Shown piece after piece: positions 1 to 9,828 of a DNA stretch of 64,000 bases. Position 1 is the first letter of the stretch; every line of letters starts with the position of its first letter. The notes under the pieces are model-generated. The model was not told the DNA's origin and searched no databases. It saw only the letters and a list, made by a program, of their open reading frames with translations. A program made the position numbers and the translations under genes. Origin of the DNA: Aotearoamyces nothofagi (Eukaryota > Ascomycota > Leotiomycetes > Leotiales > Tympanidaceae); the NCBI GenBank assembly GCA_015345905.1, contig JADDTR010000006.1:124001-188000 (forward strand). The letters run 5' to 3'.

Positions 1-2119
1 ACGGTGGATAGTTTGCTCCGCTCCTTTTCTTTTGCGCGTTCGACCATGCTTCGGAGACGGCCTGGGGATTGTGGGGTAGTAGATCTTGAATGCGAAACCG
101 AGTCTGTTGAAGATTCTGTCGTCGTCGATTTTCCGATCGCTGGGCGGTCCGCAGTAGTATTTGGCTTGGCAATCTCGCCAAGTATTTCAGATACGGATCT
201 ATGCTTTATAGCACCTGAAGAAACTCGAGTAGTCATACGATCGAATGTTGGAAGTGTTGGGGGTGTTAGAGCGGTTCCAGGCGGTGTACGCTGTGGGGTT
301 GGTATTGATGAAGTAGAAGATAATTCCCTCTGGCTAGCTGGTCGTCGGTCGTGAGACTCTGCAGCTTCTTCGGCGGTAACAGACTCCTGCTTCGGTATGG
401 TAGCTGTCGATACAATGGCAGGTTCATCGCCAACATCTATATCAACGTCCATATGATCCCCGGCGGTAACCAATTCGGTGGAGGTTTCAACCTTGGTAGG
501 TTCTACCGTTGTGGATTCCGGAGCTGGTGCTCCCTTATCTTCAGGAGTAGGGACACCAACAACCTCGTCTTCTTCCTCGTCCATAATATCCTGCCCTGTT
601 TCAGACACTACGTGAGCTTCAAGTGATGGCTCGATTCGGGGGGGGGCAGCCTGTTTTTGATCACCGCCCACCTCTTGATCTTCGTTTGAAGCGGTAGCAG
701 CTTGTTCCTCCTCAAGTCTTAACTGAGCATCTGCATCCGTGGGACTACTACCTAATATCTCGGCTCGTATTGCTTCTATTTGTGCTTTTTGTAGCTTATC
801 ATGTTCCTTCTGCTCTCGGACTTCTTCTTGGCTAGGAGCAAGCTCTGGTGGTGTCGATGTGCAGACCTCTTTCTCGTCTAATCTGTCACCATCGTATCGA
901 GGACCTTCATTATCAGGGCTTGTATCAGTTGATGCTTCGTGACCCGCAGGAGTAGTGGCTGAATTAGCCCCAGTTATAGATCCTAGTGATGACATAGCAT
1001 CGGCAATCCGCGAGCTGTGCGGCGGAGGTTTGATGGATAATGTCCCAGCATCCTCTCTCCGTTCTTCTCTTGCTCGATCTGCCATGACGTGGTCCAATTT
1101 ACGCAGGCGCCTCTCTTGGACTTCCTTCGGCGGGAGATGCACGGTAGCAGCCTTGTGATGTCCATCCTGTGATCCATTGACGACCTTTCTAGGCAGCTTT
1201 CCTACATCTTCAGGTGAAATTGGTATAGCAATAATGGGATTAACTCCTGGGCTTCCTGGCGGTCTTTCCACATCCTCAATACGCTCCTGCTTTAGAACCT
1301 CTGATGGCACTCCAGCTTCCGGAAAAGAATGTTCGGGTTCAATTGCTTCATCTATCGTTTTGTCGACAACGGTATCTAATATTAAAGCCGTCTCCCTGGG
1401 AAGCTGCGTCTTAGAGCTCCGTGGCGAAGCTTTGTGAGCAACAGGCGATGCGGTGTCAGAAGAGCGTGTTCGTCGCAGCGTGTCCCGCACATCTGGATGA
1501 GTACTCGTTGGGCCATCCACGGGCTCCTTCGCAGGTGTGCTTGGCCTGCTCTTCCTAGATCCATCCTCGCGATTTCCTCTCGATGAAGGCCGCGATAACT
1601 CCGAAGATGGCGCATCTTGAACAGGTGCACCAGTAGATACTTTCCTTGCTGTGTCAGATCGGAGTTGTCGTCGCGTGGGGATTGAGGCTTCGTTCAACAG
1701 GCGACCCCTGTTTGCGATAAGTTAGCATTCAATTCAGCCAACGCTCAACCGATCGAATAAATTCAAATCGCGACTATTTAAAAAGCGAACTGACTGTAGA
1801 ATATCATTGTCCTCGAGAAATCGCGCTTCTTCGGGCGTGGGAGTGGACGTGTCGGTCTTGAGGTGGGATATTTGTGGAATAGGTGTGTCGCGAGTAACAT
1901 TATACAACTCCCTCAACTTCCTCTTGCGAGAGGTAGCAATTAATCTATGAGGATCATAACGCGTCAGCAACAACTCGAAATATGCATGATCAGCGACTCG
2001 AAATGTAGCGCATGGCGAGCAGAATCCGGTGCAGATATTGGGATAATTGTATGTGCAACTTACGAGCTTTCATGGCGCTTTGAGTTCAAATATTGCGACC
2101 GTAGAGAGACCTCCGTCAT
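1..2119 (-). CDS. VID21: VID21/EAF1, NuA4 histone acetyltransferase scaffold (N-terminal part, partial)
   Basis: Partial gene that runs off the left edge; about 652 N-terminal residues are present. I read three exons: 2064-2119, 1750-1944 and 1-1707. The joins are supported by a GTAAGT donor, a TAG acceptor, and a 42-bp intron with a GCTAAC branch site before CAG. The protein shows SRKRKLRELY near residue 24, VHLPPKEVQERRLRK near residue 272 and GAIKHRSVSEILGE near residue 588, separated by acidic, Ser/Thr/Pro-rich low-complexity sequence. These blocks are those of fungal Vid21/Eaf1, the platform subunit of the NuA4 acetyltransferase, which acetylates H4/H2A in the nucleus. The HSA and SANT domains that define the family would lie beyond the window, so the assignment rests on the N-terminal signatures. 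The start is the ATG at 2119, in frame with the second exon. Confidence 0.85.
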
Positions 2120-3679
2120 GTCAAAAGTCGCGCAGACATCCGTTTTCAACGAAACGAACGCCTTTGCAGAGCTTAACGGTATCGCCGGAGTTGATTTTGA
2201 TGTCGAGATGTGATGGAAGTCGTCGTTGTGGTGGTGGGTTGATTGATTTTGGGCTCACTCCTCGTTACTGCTGGCTTGTCGCGAGTCAGAGGCCAGAATT
2301 TCACCAACACCTTGTAAAGGGAAGGGAGGAGGGAGAGAACGCTTTTTAAGCGAGGACTCTTGCAGAGTTTTGACCGTCATTTAACATGGTACTCAGATCA
2401 TCAAGGCATTTCTGTATTTGAAGTCACTAGAGTTAGATGTTCCATTATATATTCCTAGTTCTCTGTTTTCAGGTTGAAGTTCAGGTTCGATTTGCATACA
2501 TCATGTTAAGGTGTTCCACGAAGCTACTTGAATCATCACGTACACAGACCGAGAAGCCGAGCTTTAACGCTAAGCTATTACAAGCGCGACTCCATAGAGG
2601 ATACTCGGGGCAGAGCGAAGAGAAGTCGTTTTAAATCATTTAATATGGTTTGTATTAGAGATACTATTCTAAGGTTACTCTGGTATTTCAACAAGTCTTA
2701 TCTCTGGGCGGATGCGGCAGATATGAATGATAATCTTCCTAAACCTGCTCCCTACTTCTATACATGCATTGCTACCGATGCCGTTACAGACATGGAGATA
2801 TATATATATAGATGTAGGCCCTTCAAATCATGTCCTTAAACTTCTGGCTGTAGAGATGTATAATAATTGTCACTCGCTAGAGTGGAAGGTCTTGATCAGA
2901 AGTAACTACAACCACCAGTATCCCAATCTTAACAGGTCTTCAAGCAGCTCTACCAGAAGGGTTTTATTTTATTTTAAGCAACTAGCTACCTGTTTATAGA
3001 ATATATAAGGCTATAAGACGCCCTGTTGCAGCTTTAACGAAGTAGAGTAGAACAGCTGGAGGTCTTCCTATATATTTTCTATTCGTCCTTTAACCCTTTC
3101 AGTTCTTACAGTACTTGATCAGAACATTTGTCGAAATACCTTATACAGAACTTTGGAGGCGTTTTATAGCATCTGCTACTTTTCAATAACTTAGGAAGGA
3201 TATTAAATTAATAGCTCCACTGTTCTATAGTCTTCAATTAAAATCCTGACTATTATTTCAAGGAGTCGACTGTAGTGGGGATATTTAATATGGTTGTACT
3301 TCATAAGATATCTTATCAGTAAGAGACTACGGCTAGAAACTTAGAGTAGATTACTTACCTAATACTACCGTAAGTTTTAACTACGTAGGAATATTGGTTT
3401 GGCCAGTAAGCCAGATACAGTACCAGCGACTTGGTATAATATATTTAGTTTTCATATATACCAAGTATCATTAAACTGAGATAGTTACCAAGGCCATTGA
3501 GAATGGCAGTATAAGGTAGATGTGATAAAAAAAAGGTATTTCTTACGTACGTCCGCATCGACAGGGGTCTGTCGCTAGTCCAGGCGTGCACAACCTTAAT
3601 TGTGAATGTGATTTCATCGACGAAACTTTTTCGATAAGCTCTCAAAAAAACATCCCGGGCCAGCAGCTCCAAATCCCTA
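2120..3679. other. Intergenic, AT-rich, no gene recognised
   Basis: The first 200 bases are probably the VID21 leader and promoter. From about 2380 to 3500 the sequence becomes strongly AT-rich, with many TA steps and short runs of ATAT. No frame on either strand stays open with sensible composition. A decayed transposon is possible, but I could not match any frame to a transposase or other family with confidence. The last 150 bases before 3680 return to normal composition and should hold the MAK11 promoter. Confidence 0.5.
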
Positions 3680-5155
3680 ATGGCGAAAAGAAAGCGCAAC
3701 ACCAACCTCAGCGAGGTCGATCGCAACAATGGGCCGATAGTCAGCAAGAAAGCCAAGGCTGTTGAGAAGCCAAAAGCAGTCGAGAAGCCCAAGGCTGCTG
3801 CGAAAAGCTCTTCGGTCACAATCCAAATAATCGCAGGATCCTACGACCGCGTCCTTCATGGCATCACGGCGACCATACCTGCAGGAAAAGACGCCGAGTT
3901 CGCAGACACTTTCCTCTTTAATGCACATACTTCCGCGATACGATGCCTGGCACTCTCGCCTCCTTCGGCTCCTGTTCCAGGACAGACGCAGAAGATCATA
4001 CTAGCTAGTGGCAGCACCGATGAACGAATAAACCTCTACCATATCTCTGCGCATCCTCCACGGAAGATCAGCGTGCCAGCTATCCCATCACTTACGTCCA
4101 AGGCCATTGTTGAAAACCCCCAGAATCGAGAGCTCGGGTCTCTTCTTCATCACGCCTCTTCCATCACAGCTCTCTACTTCCCGACCCGCTCGAAGCTTCT
4201 CTCGTCTGCCGAGGACGCAACAATAGCAATCACCAGGACCAGGGATTGGTCTTTGCTATCGACAATCAAGGCACCTATACCGAAACCCCTAGGCCGACCG
4301 AGTGGAGACACTGCACCACCAGGAGGAACACCGTCCGGAGTGAACGACTTTGCCGTACATCCAAGCTTGAAGCTCATGATCAGTGTTGGCAAGGGCGAGA
4401 AGTGCATGCGGTTGTGGAATCTAGTGACGGGAAAGAAAGCCGGCGTGCTAAATTTCGGACGGGAGATCCTCAGTGAGATCGGCGAGGGACGATATGGCAG
4501 TGGTGAAGGGAGAAGCGTTGCCTGGGGAGCTACTGAGGCCGGGGAGGAATTCTGCGTCGGGTTTGAATGGGGAGTGTTGGTGTTTGGGATGGATAGCAAG
4601 CCGAGATGCAAGGTTTTGCCGGCACCGAAGACGAAACTGCATAAGCTCGCCTACATCTCGACATCTGAGGAAGACGAGACTTCTGTTCTGGCAATCTCTA
4701 CGGAGGACGGAAGGGTACTGTTCTACTCTACGGGGCCAGCGGACCTTGCGGCAGCTCCAGAGGTGGAGGGGAAGCAGGCGCCACTCCCGTCGGCAAAGTT
4801 GATTGCGCAGCTTGGCGGGAAGGAAGCAGGGCTATCCGGGCGCATCAAGGACTTTACCATCCTGAAGCTGGACGAGGCCAAGGGTTGCTTTCTGGTCGTG
4901 ACTGCCGGCAGTGACGGGGCAGTCCGCGTCTGGACGCTGTCTGCGACGGACATCAAGTGCTGCAGCGAGGGCCAGGCCAAGCAGGTCGGAGGCCTGGCTG
5001 GCACGTACGAAACGGGAAACCGGATCACATGTCTGGCGGCGTTTGTGATGCTGGCGCCCCCAGAGGGAGCAGCGGAGGAGGAGGTGGAGGAGGAGCTCTG
5101 GGAGGGCGAGGAGGACGCGGAGGATGGCAATGCTAGCAGCTCAGACAGCGAATAA
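3680..5155 (+). CDS. MAK11: MAK11, WD40 protein of 60S ribosome biogenesis
   Basis: Intronless, 491 aa. After a basic, KPKAVEKPKA-type N-terminus the protein has the Mak11/PAK1IP1 signature order: IIAGSYDRVLHG near residue 50, a WD repeat with ASGSTDERINLYH, LLHHASSITALYF, SSAEDATIAI, and then FAVHPSLKLMISVGKG with MRLWNLVTGKKAGV. The length is close to yeast Mak11 (468 aa). Mak11 is a nucleolar factor acting in 60S pre-ribosome maturation near the time Rlp24 joins. The C-terminus is very acidic (runs of E and D) and ends ASSSDSE. The start is the first in-frame ATG, followed directly by the basic tail. The bases encoding the last residues and the stop are duplicated just downstream. It is convergent with nothing; low-complexity DNA follows. 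Confidence 0.9.
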   Translation: MAKRKRNTNLSEVDRNNGPIVSKKAKAVEKPKAVEKPKAAAKSSSVTIQIIAGSYDRVLHGITATIPAGKDAEFADTFLFNAHTSAIRCLALSPPSAPVPGQTQKIILASGSTDERINLYHISAHPPRKISVPAIPSLTSKAIVENPQNRELGSLLHHASSITALYFPTRSKLLSSAEDATIAITRTRDWSLLSTIKAPIPKPLGRPSGDTAPPGGTPSGVNDFAVHPSLKLMISVGKGEKCMRLWNLVTGKKAGVLNFGREILSEIGEGRYGSGEGRSVAWGATEAGEEFCVGFEWGVLVFGMDSKPRCKVLPAPKTKLHKLAYISTSEEDETSVLAISTEDGRVLFYSTGPADLAAAPEVEGKQAPLPSAKLIAQLGGKEAGLSGRIKDFTILKLDEAKGCFLVVTAGSDGAVRVWTLSATDIKCCSEGQAKQVGGLAGTYETGNRITCLAAFVMLAPPEGAAEEEVEEELWEGEEDAEDGNASSSDSE

Positions 5156-5196
5156 TGAAGCGATGCTAGCAGTTCAGACAGCGAATAATGAAGCGA
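5131..5196. repeat. 33-bp tandem duplication across the MAK11 stop codon
   Basis: Two copies (5131-5163 and 5164-5196) differ at one base (c/t at the tenth position). The unit contains the final Ala-Ser-Ser-Ser-Asp-Ser-Glu codons and the TAA stop, so the second copy is a non-coding echo of the gene end. Confidence 0.9.
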
Positions 5197-5236
5197 TGCA
5201 TGGCAGCCGATGATGCACCGCACGCAGCAGCGGACA

Positions 5237-5398
5237 GTAGACGTGCAGATGGCAGTAGAGGTGCAAATAGCAGTAGACGTGCAAATGATAGTAGACGTGC
5301 AAATGATAGTAGACGTGCAAATGATAGTAGACGTGCAAATGATAGTAGACGTGCAAATGATAGTAGACGTGCAAATGATAGTAGACGTGCAAATGACA
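5237..5398. repeat. 18-bp minisatellite, nine units in perfect phase
   Basis: Unit gtagacgtgcaaatgata. Seven nearly identical units start at 5273, 5291, 5309, 5327, 5345, 5363 and 5381, and two diverged units start at 5237 and 5255. Further decayed relatives (gcagatatgccggacagta type) continue to about 5500. The period is a multiple of three, so both strands give long repetitive ORFs that are not genes. Confidence 0.95.
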
Positions 5399-6806
5399 GC
5401 AGATATGCCGGACAGTAGAGGTGCTAATGACAGCAGATATGCCGGATAGTAAAAAGATATACAGCAGAATGCCGGATAGCAGAAAGACGTGCTAACGGGC
5501 AGCAGAACACGCCGACCCTACTCACTCCCTTCCCCCCATATCACGGCGCCGTGCAATCAAATCCAATCAAATCAATCGATCGAGTAAGATGGAATGGACG
5601 CCTTCTCCATATCCTCCACCCCGTACCCGCCCAGTTGTGCAGTTGTGCAGTTGTGCAGTTGTGCAGTTGTGCAGTTTTGCAGTTTTGCAGACGTAGAGCA
5701 GAGCAGAGCAGAGCCAGCCAGCCCAGCCCAGCACCAGCACCAGCCCCAGTGCAGTGGCCTGGTCTGGCAAGGTCTGGCAAGGTCTGGCAAGGTCTGGCCG
5801 GGCTCGCACCCCCCGCCAACCGGACCTCGGAGCGTGGCTCTGCAGGGCTGTGGGTGTGGTGTGGGTGTGTGTGTGGTGGGAGGCAGTGGGAGGGAGAGGG
5901 AGGGGGAGGGGGAGTGAGTGAGTGGTAGTGAGGTAGTGGGTGGGAGTGAGTGGCAGTGAGTGGCAGTGGGAGGGAGTGGTAGTGGGAGGGAGTGAGCGGC
6001 AGTGAGTTTTAGGGAGTTCCAGCGTGTTTTAGCGACCCCCAGCGCGTGAATAGAGGGCCCTCCCTTCACTACTGCTGCCACCCGGGCACGCCCAGCACGC
6101 CCAGCACGCCCAGCACATCTGGCCCATCTGGCCCATCCCCATCCTCTCCCTCTCCCTCCTGGCTCGCCCGGGGCCGCAGTCGCAGGCAGGCGCAGGCAGG
6201 CGCAGGGCAGTGGCAGGCAGTCGCCGCAGGCTCCAGCCACTCACGCGCGGCCATTTGCAAAGCGGCAGGAGCCTTCCCCACATTTCCGCGCTGCAGGCGG
6301 GCGGGCTAGCAGCCCTCGAGCCCCCCCGCTAGCCCTGCTCTGGTTCTGGCCCCGCCCAGCCTGGCCCGCTTGGCCCGATGGGGGCCCCCGTGGCACGCCC
6401 CCCCTCCCCTCGCCTTCCCCCGATCCCCGATTCCCGCGCATGTGACGGAGCAGGAGTGGCAGGAGTGGCAGAGGAGAGAGAGTAGTAGGGTAGTAGAGCA
6501 CTGTAGAGCACTGTATCCGTACTGTAGAGTGGCAGAATAGAGTAGCAGAGTAGCAGAGTAATACATTAATACAGCAATACAGCAATACAGCAATACAGCA
6601 ATACAGTACACTCACCCACTCTGCAGCACTGGCTGGCCCGGCAGGCCAGGAAGGAAAAAAGGGCCCCGGGCAGGGACGGCCAGGGACGGCCAGGGACAGG
6701 GAAGAATATGCCTCCTCAACCGTTTCTGCCGCCAGCCAGCCCGTCTCGGTCGTCTGTCGCTCGCTCGGTCGCTGTCTCTCTCTCTCTCTCTCTCGCTCGG
6801 TCGCTG

Positions 6807-6837
<31 letters not shown>

Positions 6838-7455
6838 GTCTGTCTGTCTGTCTGTTCGTCTCTCTGTTTGTCTCTGTCTCTGTGTCTGTCCCGTCGACCT
6901 CCACGGCCCTCCCTCTTTCTCGCTAGAGGCCGACCGACCGACCGACCTACCTCTCTCCCTCCCTCCCTCCCTCCCTCCATGTCTCGTGCAGCGCCCTCTT
7001 CTTTCCCTTCTTCTTCTTTCTTCTTCTTCCTCATCCTCCTCACCTCCCTTCACGCCTTCCCAATTGCCCCATCCTCCGGCCATTGTCTGGTCTGCCGCGG
7101 GAGCCCTTGAAGCGAATCACGTCTTTCTTGACCTCCGGCTGGCCTCTGCATGACTTCATGATTACATGTGCAGTTCAGCGAAGACCACTAGTTGCTGCCT
7201 CCGAAGCCCTCGGTCCCCTCCCACAAACCCGTCGACGACGAGGACGGATCCCTCTGCCCCCTTAAGAAGCAGCACTCGGCCGACCGTCGACGAGATCCCG
7301 CCGGCCTCTGTTTCCACCTGCGGTCGACTTATCGCCACCGGCCTTGAGAGAGCAGGTACGGACAGGTCCGGATACGCTGACGTCTCGAGGCAAATCCCAT
7401 CCTCTCGCCAATTGACCCGTCGCGCGAGCGAGACGGGCTCCAGCACGTAGCAGAG
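5399..7455. repeat. GC-rich low-complexity region upstream of the INSIG gene
   Basis: About 2 kb without a credible gene. It holds a string of short tandem repeats: an 8-bp unit cagttgtg (about 5632-5690), a 10-bp unit ggtctggcaa four times (5761-5798), gagg/gtgagtg tracts (5890-6000), cgcccagca repeats (about 6085-6115), cagcaata (about 6571-6606), and a long pyrimidine tract of ct, tgtc and ctccc repeats (about 6770-7060). The many overlapping ORFs here are repeat translations. From about 7080 the composition becomes ordinary and should contain the INSIG promoter and leader. Confidence 0.8.
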
Positions 7456-8663
7456 ATGGCGTCCGACGGCCCTCCGTTAATACGCCCTGTTCCGCGTCGG
7501 CCGTTCGACTTGAGCTTCACCCCGGAGGCCTCGTCGCCCCCGAGCCCGGCGCTGGAAGGCACAGGCTCAAACTACCCCGAATTGAAGCCTGGGAGCGGAT
7601 CGGAATCTCCCTCGTTCAGCAGGACACGCTCGATCCTGAACCTCACATCGTCGACCCTCTTCGGCATATACTCTCCCAGTAGCGACAATGACCGGGAAGA
7701 GCTGTACACGCCGTGGGGCACAGGGTCTCAGACGCCGATGGACGGCATGGACGGCGGAGGCCCAAGGCCAGCATTTGACAACGGGCCAGATCATGCATCG
7801 TCACTTCGGCGTCGAGGCTTGCAGCCCGTCACGCTGACTCCGATGGCGACCTACGTTCGCAGCCTGGCTGTACGCTCGGTTCTCTTGTTCTGTATCGGCA
7901 TGGGATACGGTTTGCTCGTCACACACCTCCACAACGATCGAAAGCTGGCACCCTTCCACGTCGAGGGCATAATCAAGCCAAGCTACGGCTCGCTGTATCT
8001 GGTCTTCTGGGGCGTATCGGGCGTCTCGCTGGGGACGCTGCTGCCGTGGTTTGACACGCTGTGGGACGACGACACCTGGATTCCGACGACCGTACGCCCA
8101 GCATTCGAAGATCGGTCCGGCACGCCAGAAGACGAGGAATCGGTCAGCACGGATTCAAGATTTGCTACAGAGTGGAACCCGGTGGTTCGAAGCATCGGTG
8201 CGTTTGTGGGCGTCGCCTTTGCAATTGTAAGTCTTCCCCTCCAGCCCCGAGATCAGTCCTGAAGACCCGACCTGACCTGTCACAGCGCAAGCTGTCTTGG
8301 TCGTCAACCCTTCAAGTCTCACTAACACTTGCCCTCGTCAATCCCTTCCTCTGGTACCTGGTCGACCGCTCCAAGCCCGGCTTGCTCCTCTCCATGGCCG
8401 TCGGGGTCCTCGGCACGTTCGGACTTCTGTCCATCAATCCCGAAATGGTACCCTCGCCAGCGTCAACACCTCTACCTGCCTCACGTAACTCGACGCTATC
8501 AGCTAGTAGCGATGTTCTGGGCGGCCTAGTAAGCATACAGACGGTCGAATGTGGGATCTGGATCTGCAGCGTGCTGTTCTGTAGCTGTGTTTGTTTTGGG
8601 AACGTCGGGAGACGTCTGGCGCTCAACAGGGGCAGGGCGGTTAGAAGGGACAGCTTTAGATAA
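7456..8663 (+). CDS. INSIG-domain ER membrane protein (sterol homeostasis)
   Basis: Two exons, 7456-8226 and 8286-8663, joined in phase 0 (GTAAGT donor, CACAG acceptor), giving 382 aa. A Ser/Pro-rich cytosolic N-terminus of about 130 residues precedes the membrane domain. That domain begins RSLAVRSVLLFCIGMGYG, then has WGVSGVSLGTLLPWFD, SIGAFVGVAFAIRKLSW, LQVSLTLALVNPFLWY with LVDRSKPGLLLSMAVG, and the closing FGNVGRRLAL. These match, in order, the blocks of human INSIG (RSVVLF, DRSRSGLGLG, GNIGRQLAM). INSIG proteins sit in the ER membrane and retain SCAP or drive HMG-CoA reductase control; the fungal relatives (yeast Nsg1/2, pombe Ins1) act on HMG-CoA reductase. The gene is isolated between two long satellite-rich stretches. 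Confidence 0.93.
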
Positions 8664-8929
8664 GGGATGGGGGGGAATGATGAGTCGTGTTCTAGGGAAA
8701 CGAAGAGCAACATGGAAGTGATAGCATTGCTTATGATTGTATGCATAGCTTTGGGGTTGTATGGGATACTATGGGACTGAAAGGTTGCATTTGCTGGGTT
8801 GAATAGGGTTCGACGGGACATGACAGGATAGGATAGGGTGGGATAGGGATAGATTACTAAAATTAAATCCCCAAGATTGCTTCAGAACTGGGGGTTTGAA
8901 TTATGTCTGTGTTATGCAGTCTGGCTGTA
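8664..8929. other. INSIG 3' flank
   Basis: Ordinary non-coding sequence after the stop, with several gggatagg-like short repeats near 8830. It probably includes the 3' UTR and polyadenylation region. No gene is seen. Confidence 0.5.
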
Positions 8930-9540
8930 GGGATTGGTGGATTGGTGAATTGGTGAATTGGTGAATTGATGAATTGATGAATTGATGAATTGATGAATTG
9001 ATGAAAGAGGATATATATCGGAGGGGATGTCTTGCAGAGAATGTTCTATTGAAGGGGATGTCTATTGCAGAGAATGTTCTATTGAAGGGGATATCTGTCG
9101 AAGAGAATGTCTATCGAAGAGAATGTATAAGGTATTAAAGAGGATATCTATNTGAATTGATGAATTGATGAATTGATGAATTGATGAAAGAGGATATATA
9201 TCGGAGGGGATGTCTTGCAGAGAATGTTCTATTGAAGGGGATGTCTATTGCAGAGAATGTTCTATTGAAGGGGATATCTGTCGAAGAGAATGTCTATCGA
9301 AGAGAATGTATAAGGTATTAAAGAGGATATCTATTGAAGAAAATGTATATCGAAGAGAATGTATATCGAAGGGGATATCTATCGAAGGGGATGTTCTATT
9401 GCAGAGGATGTCTATTGCAGAGAATGTCTATCGAAGAGGATGTCTATCGAAGAGGATGTCTATCGAAGAGGATGTATAAGGTATCAAAGAGGGTGTATAT
9501 CGAAGAGGATGTATATCAAAGAGTGTGTATATCCAACAGA
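8930..9540. repeat. Minisatellite tract containing a single N and a 182-bp exact duplication
   Basis: It opens with an 8-bp unit (attggtga changing to attgatga) at 8930-9003. It continues as an imperfect 16-bp unit atgtctatcgaagagg with variants. Base 9152 is n. Bases 8970-9151 and 9153-9334 are identical over 182 nt, directly abutting the n on both sides, which looks like an unresolved overlap between contigs rather than biology. No coding gene is supported. Confidence 0.9.
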
Positions 9541-9828
9541 ACATCTACCCAACAGAACATCTACCCAACTTCCAACAGAACACACATCCATCTATCCATC
9601 CATCCAACAGAACATCTACCCAACTTCCAACAGAACACACATCCATCCATCCATCCATCCATCCAACAGAACACACACACACACACACACACACATACCC
9701 ACCCATCAGAACAGAATAGAATAGAATAGAATATATATCCGACTCCTGCCGTCCAACTTCCCACTCCATCCCCATCCCCATCCCCATCCCCATCCCCATC
9801 CCCATCTACCCGCTCCCTTTCCCTTTCC
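9541..9828. repeat. catc/aacagaac repeats, (AC)n and (CATCCC)n microsatellites
   Basis: A unit of about 50 bp with aacagaacatctacccaac and a catc run is repeated at about 9545-9660. A (CA)n tract follows near 9667-9696, then gaata repeats (9711-9731), (CCCCAT)n at about 9766-9806, and ccctttc repeats. It is non-coding. Confidence 0.85.

Noticed and set aside
4-1700. Several plus-strand ORFs (for example 4-354, 739-942, 1177-1437)
   Set aside because: They are antisense to the VID21 exon, which is conserved on the minus strand; their translations show no family features.
5237-5400. CRISPR-like array of the 18-bp unit
   Set aside because: The units abut with no spacers and the organism is a eukaryote, so it is an ordinary minisatellite.
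5541-7083. Long ORFs on both strands, up to 280 aa, rich in R/E/S/P
   Set aside because: They are translations of GC-rich microsatellites and overlap on both strands without conserved domains or codon bias.
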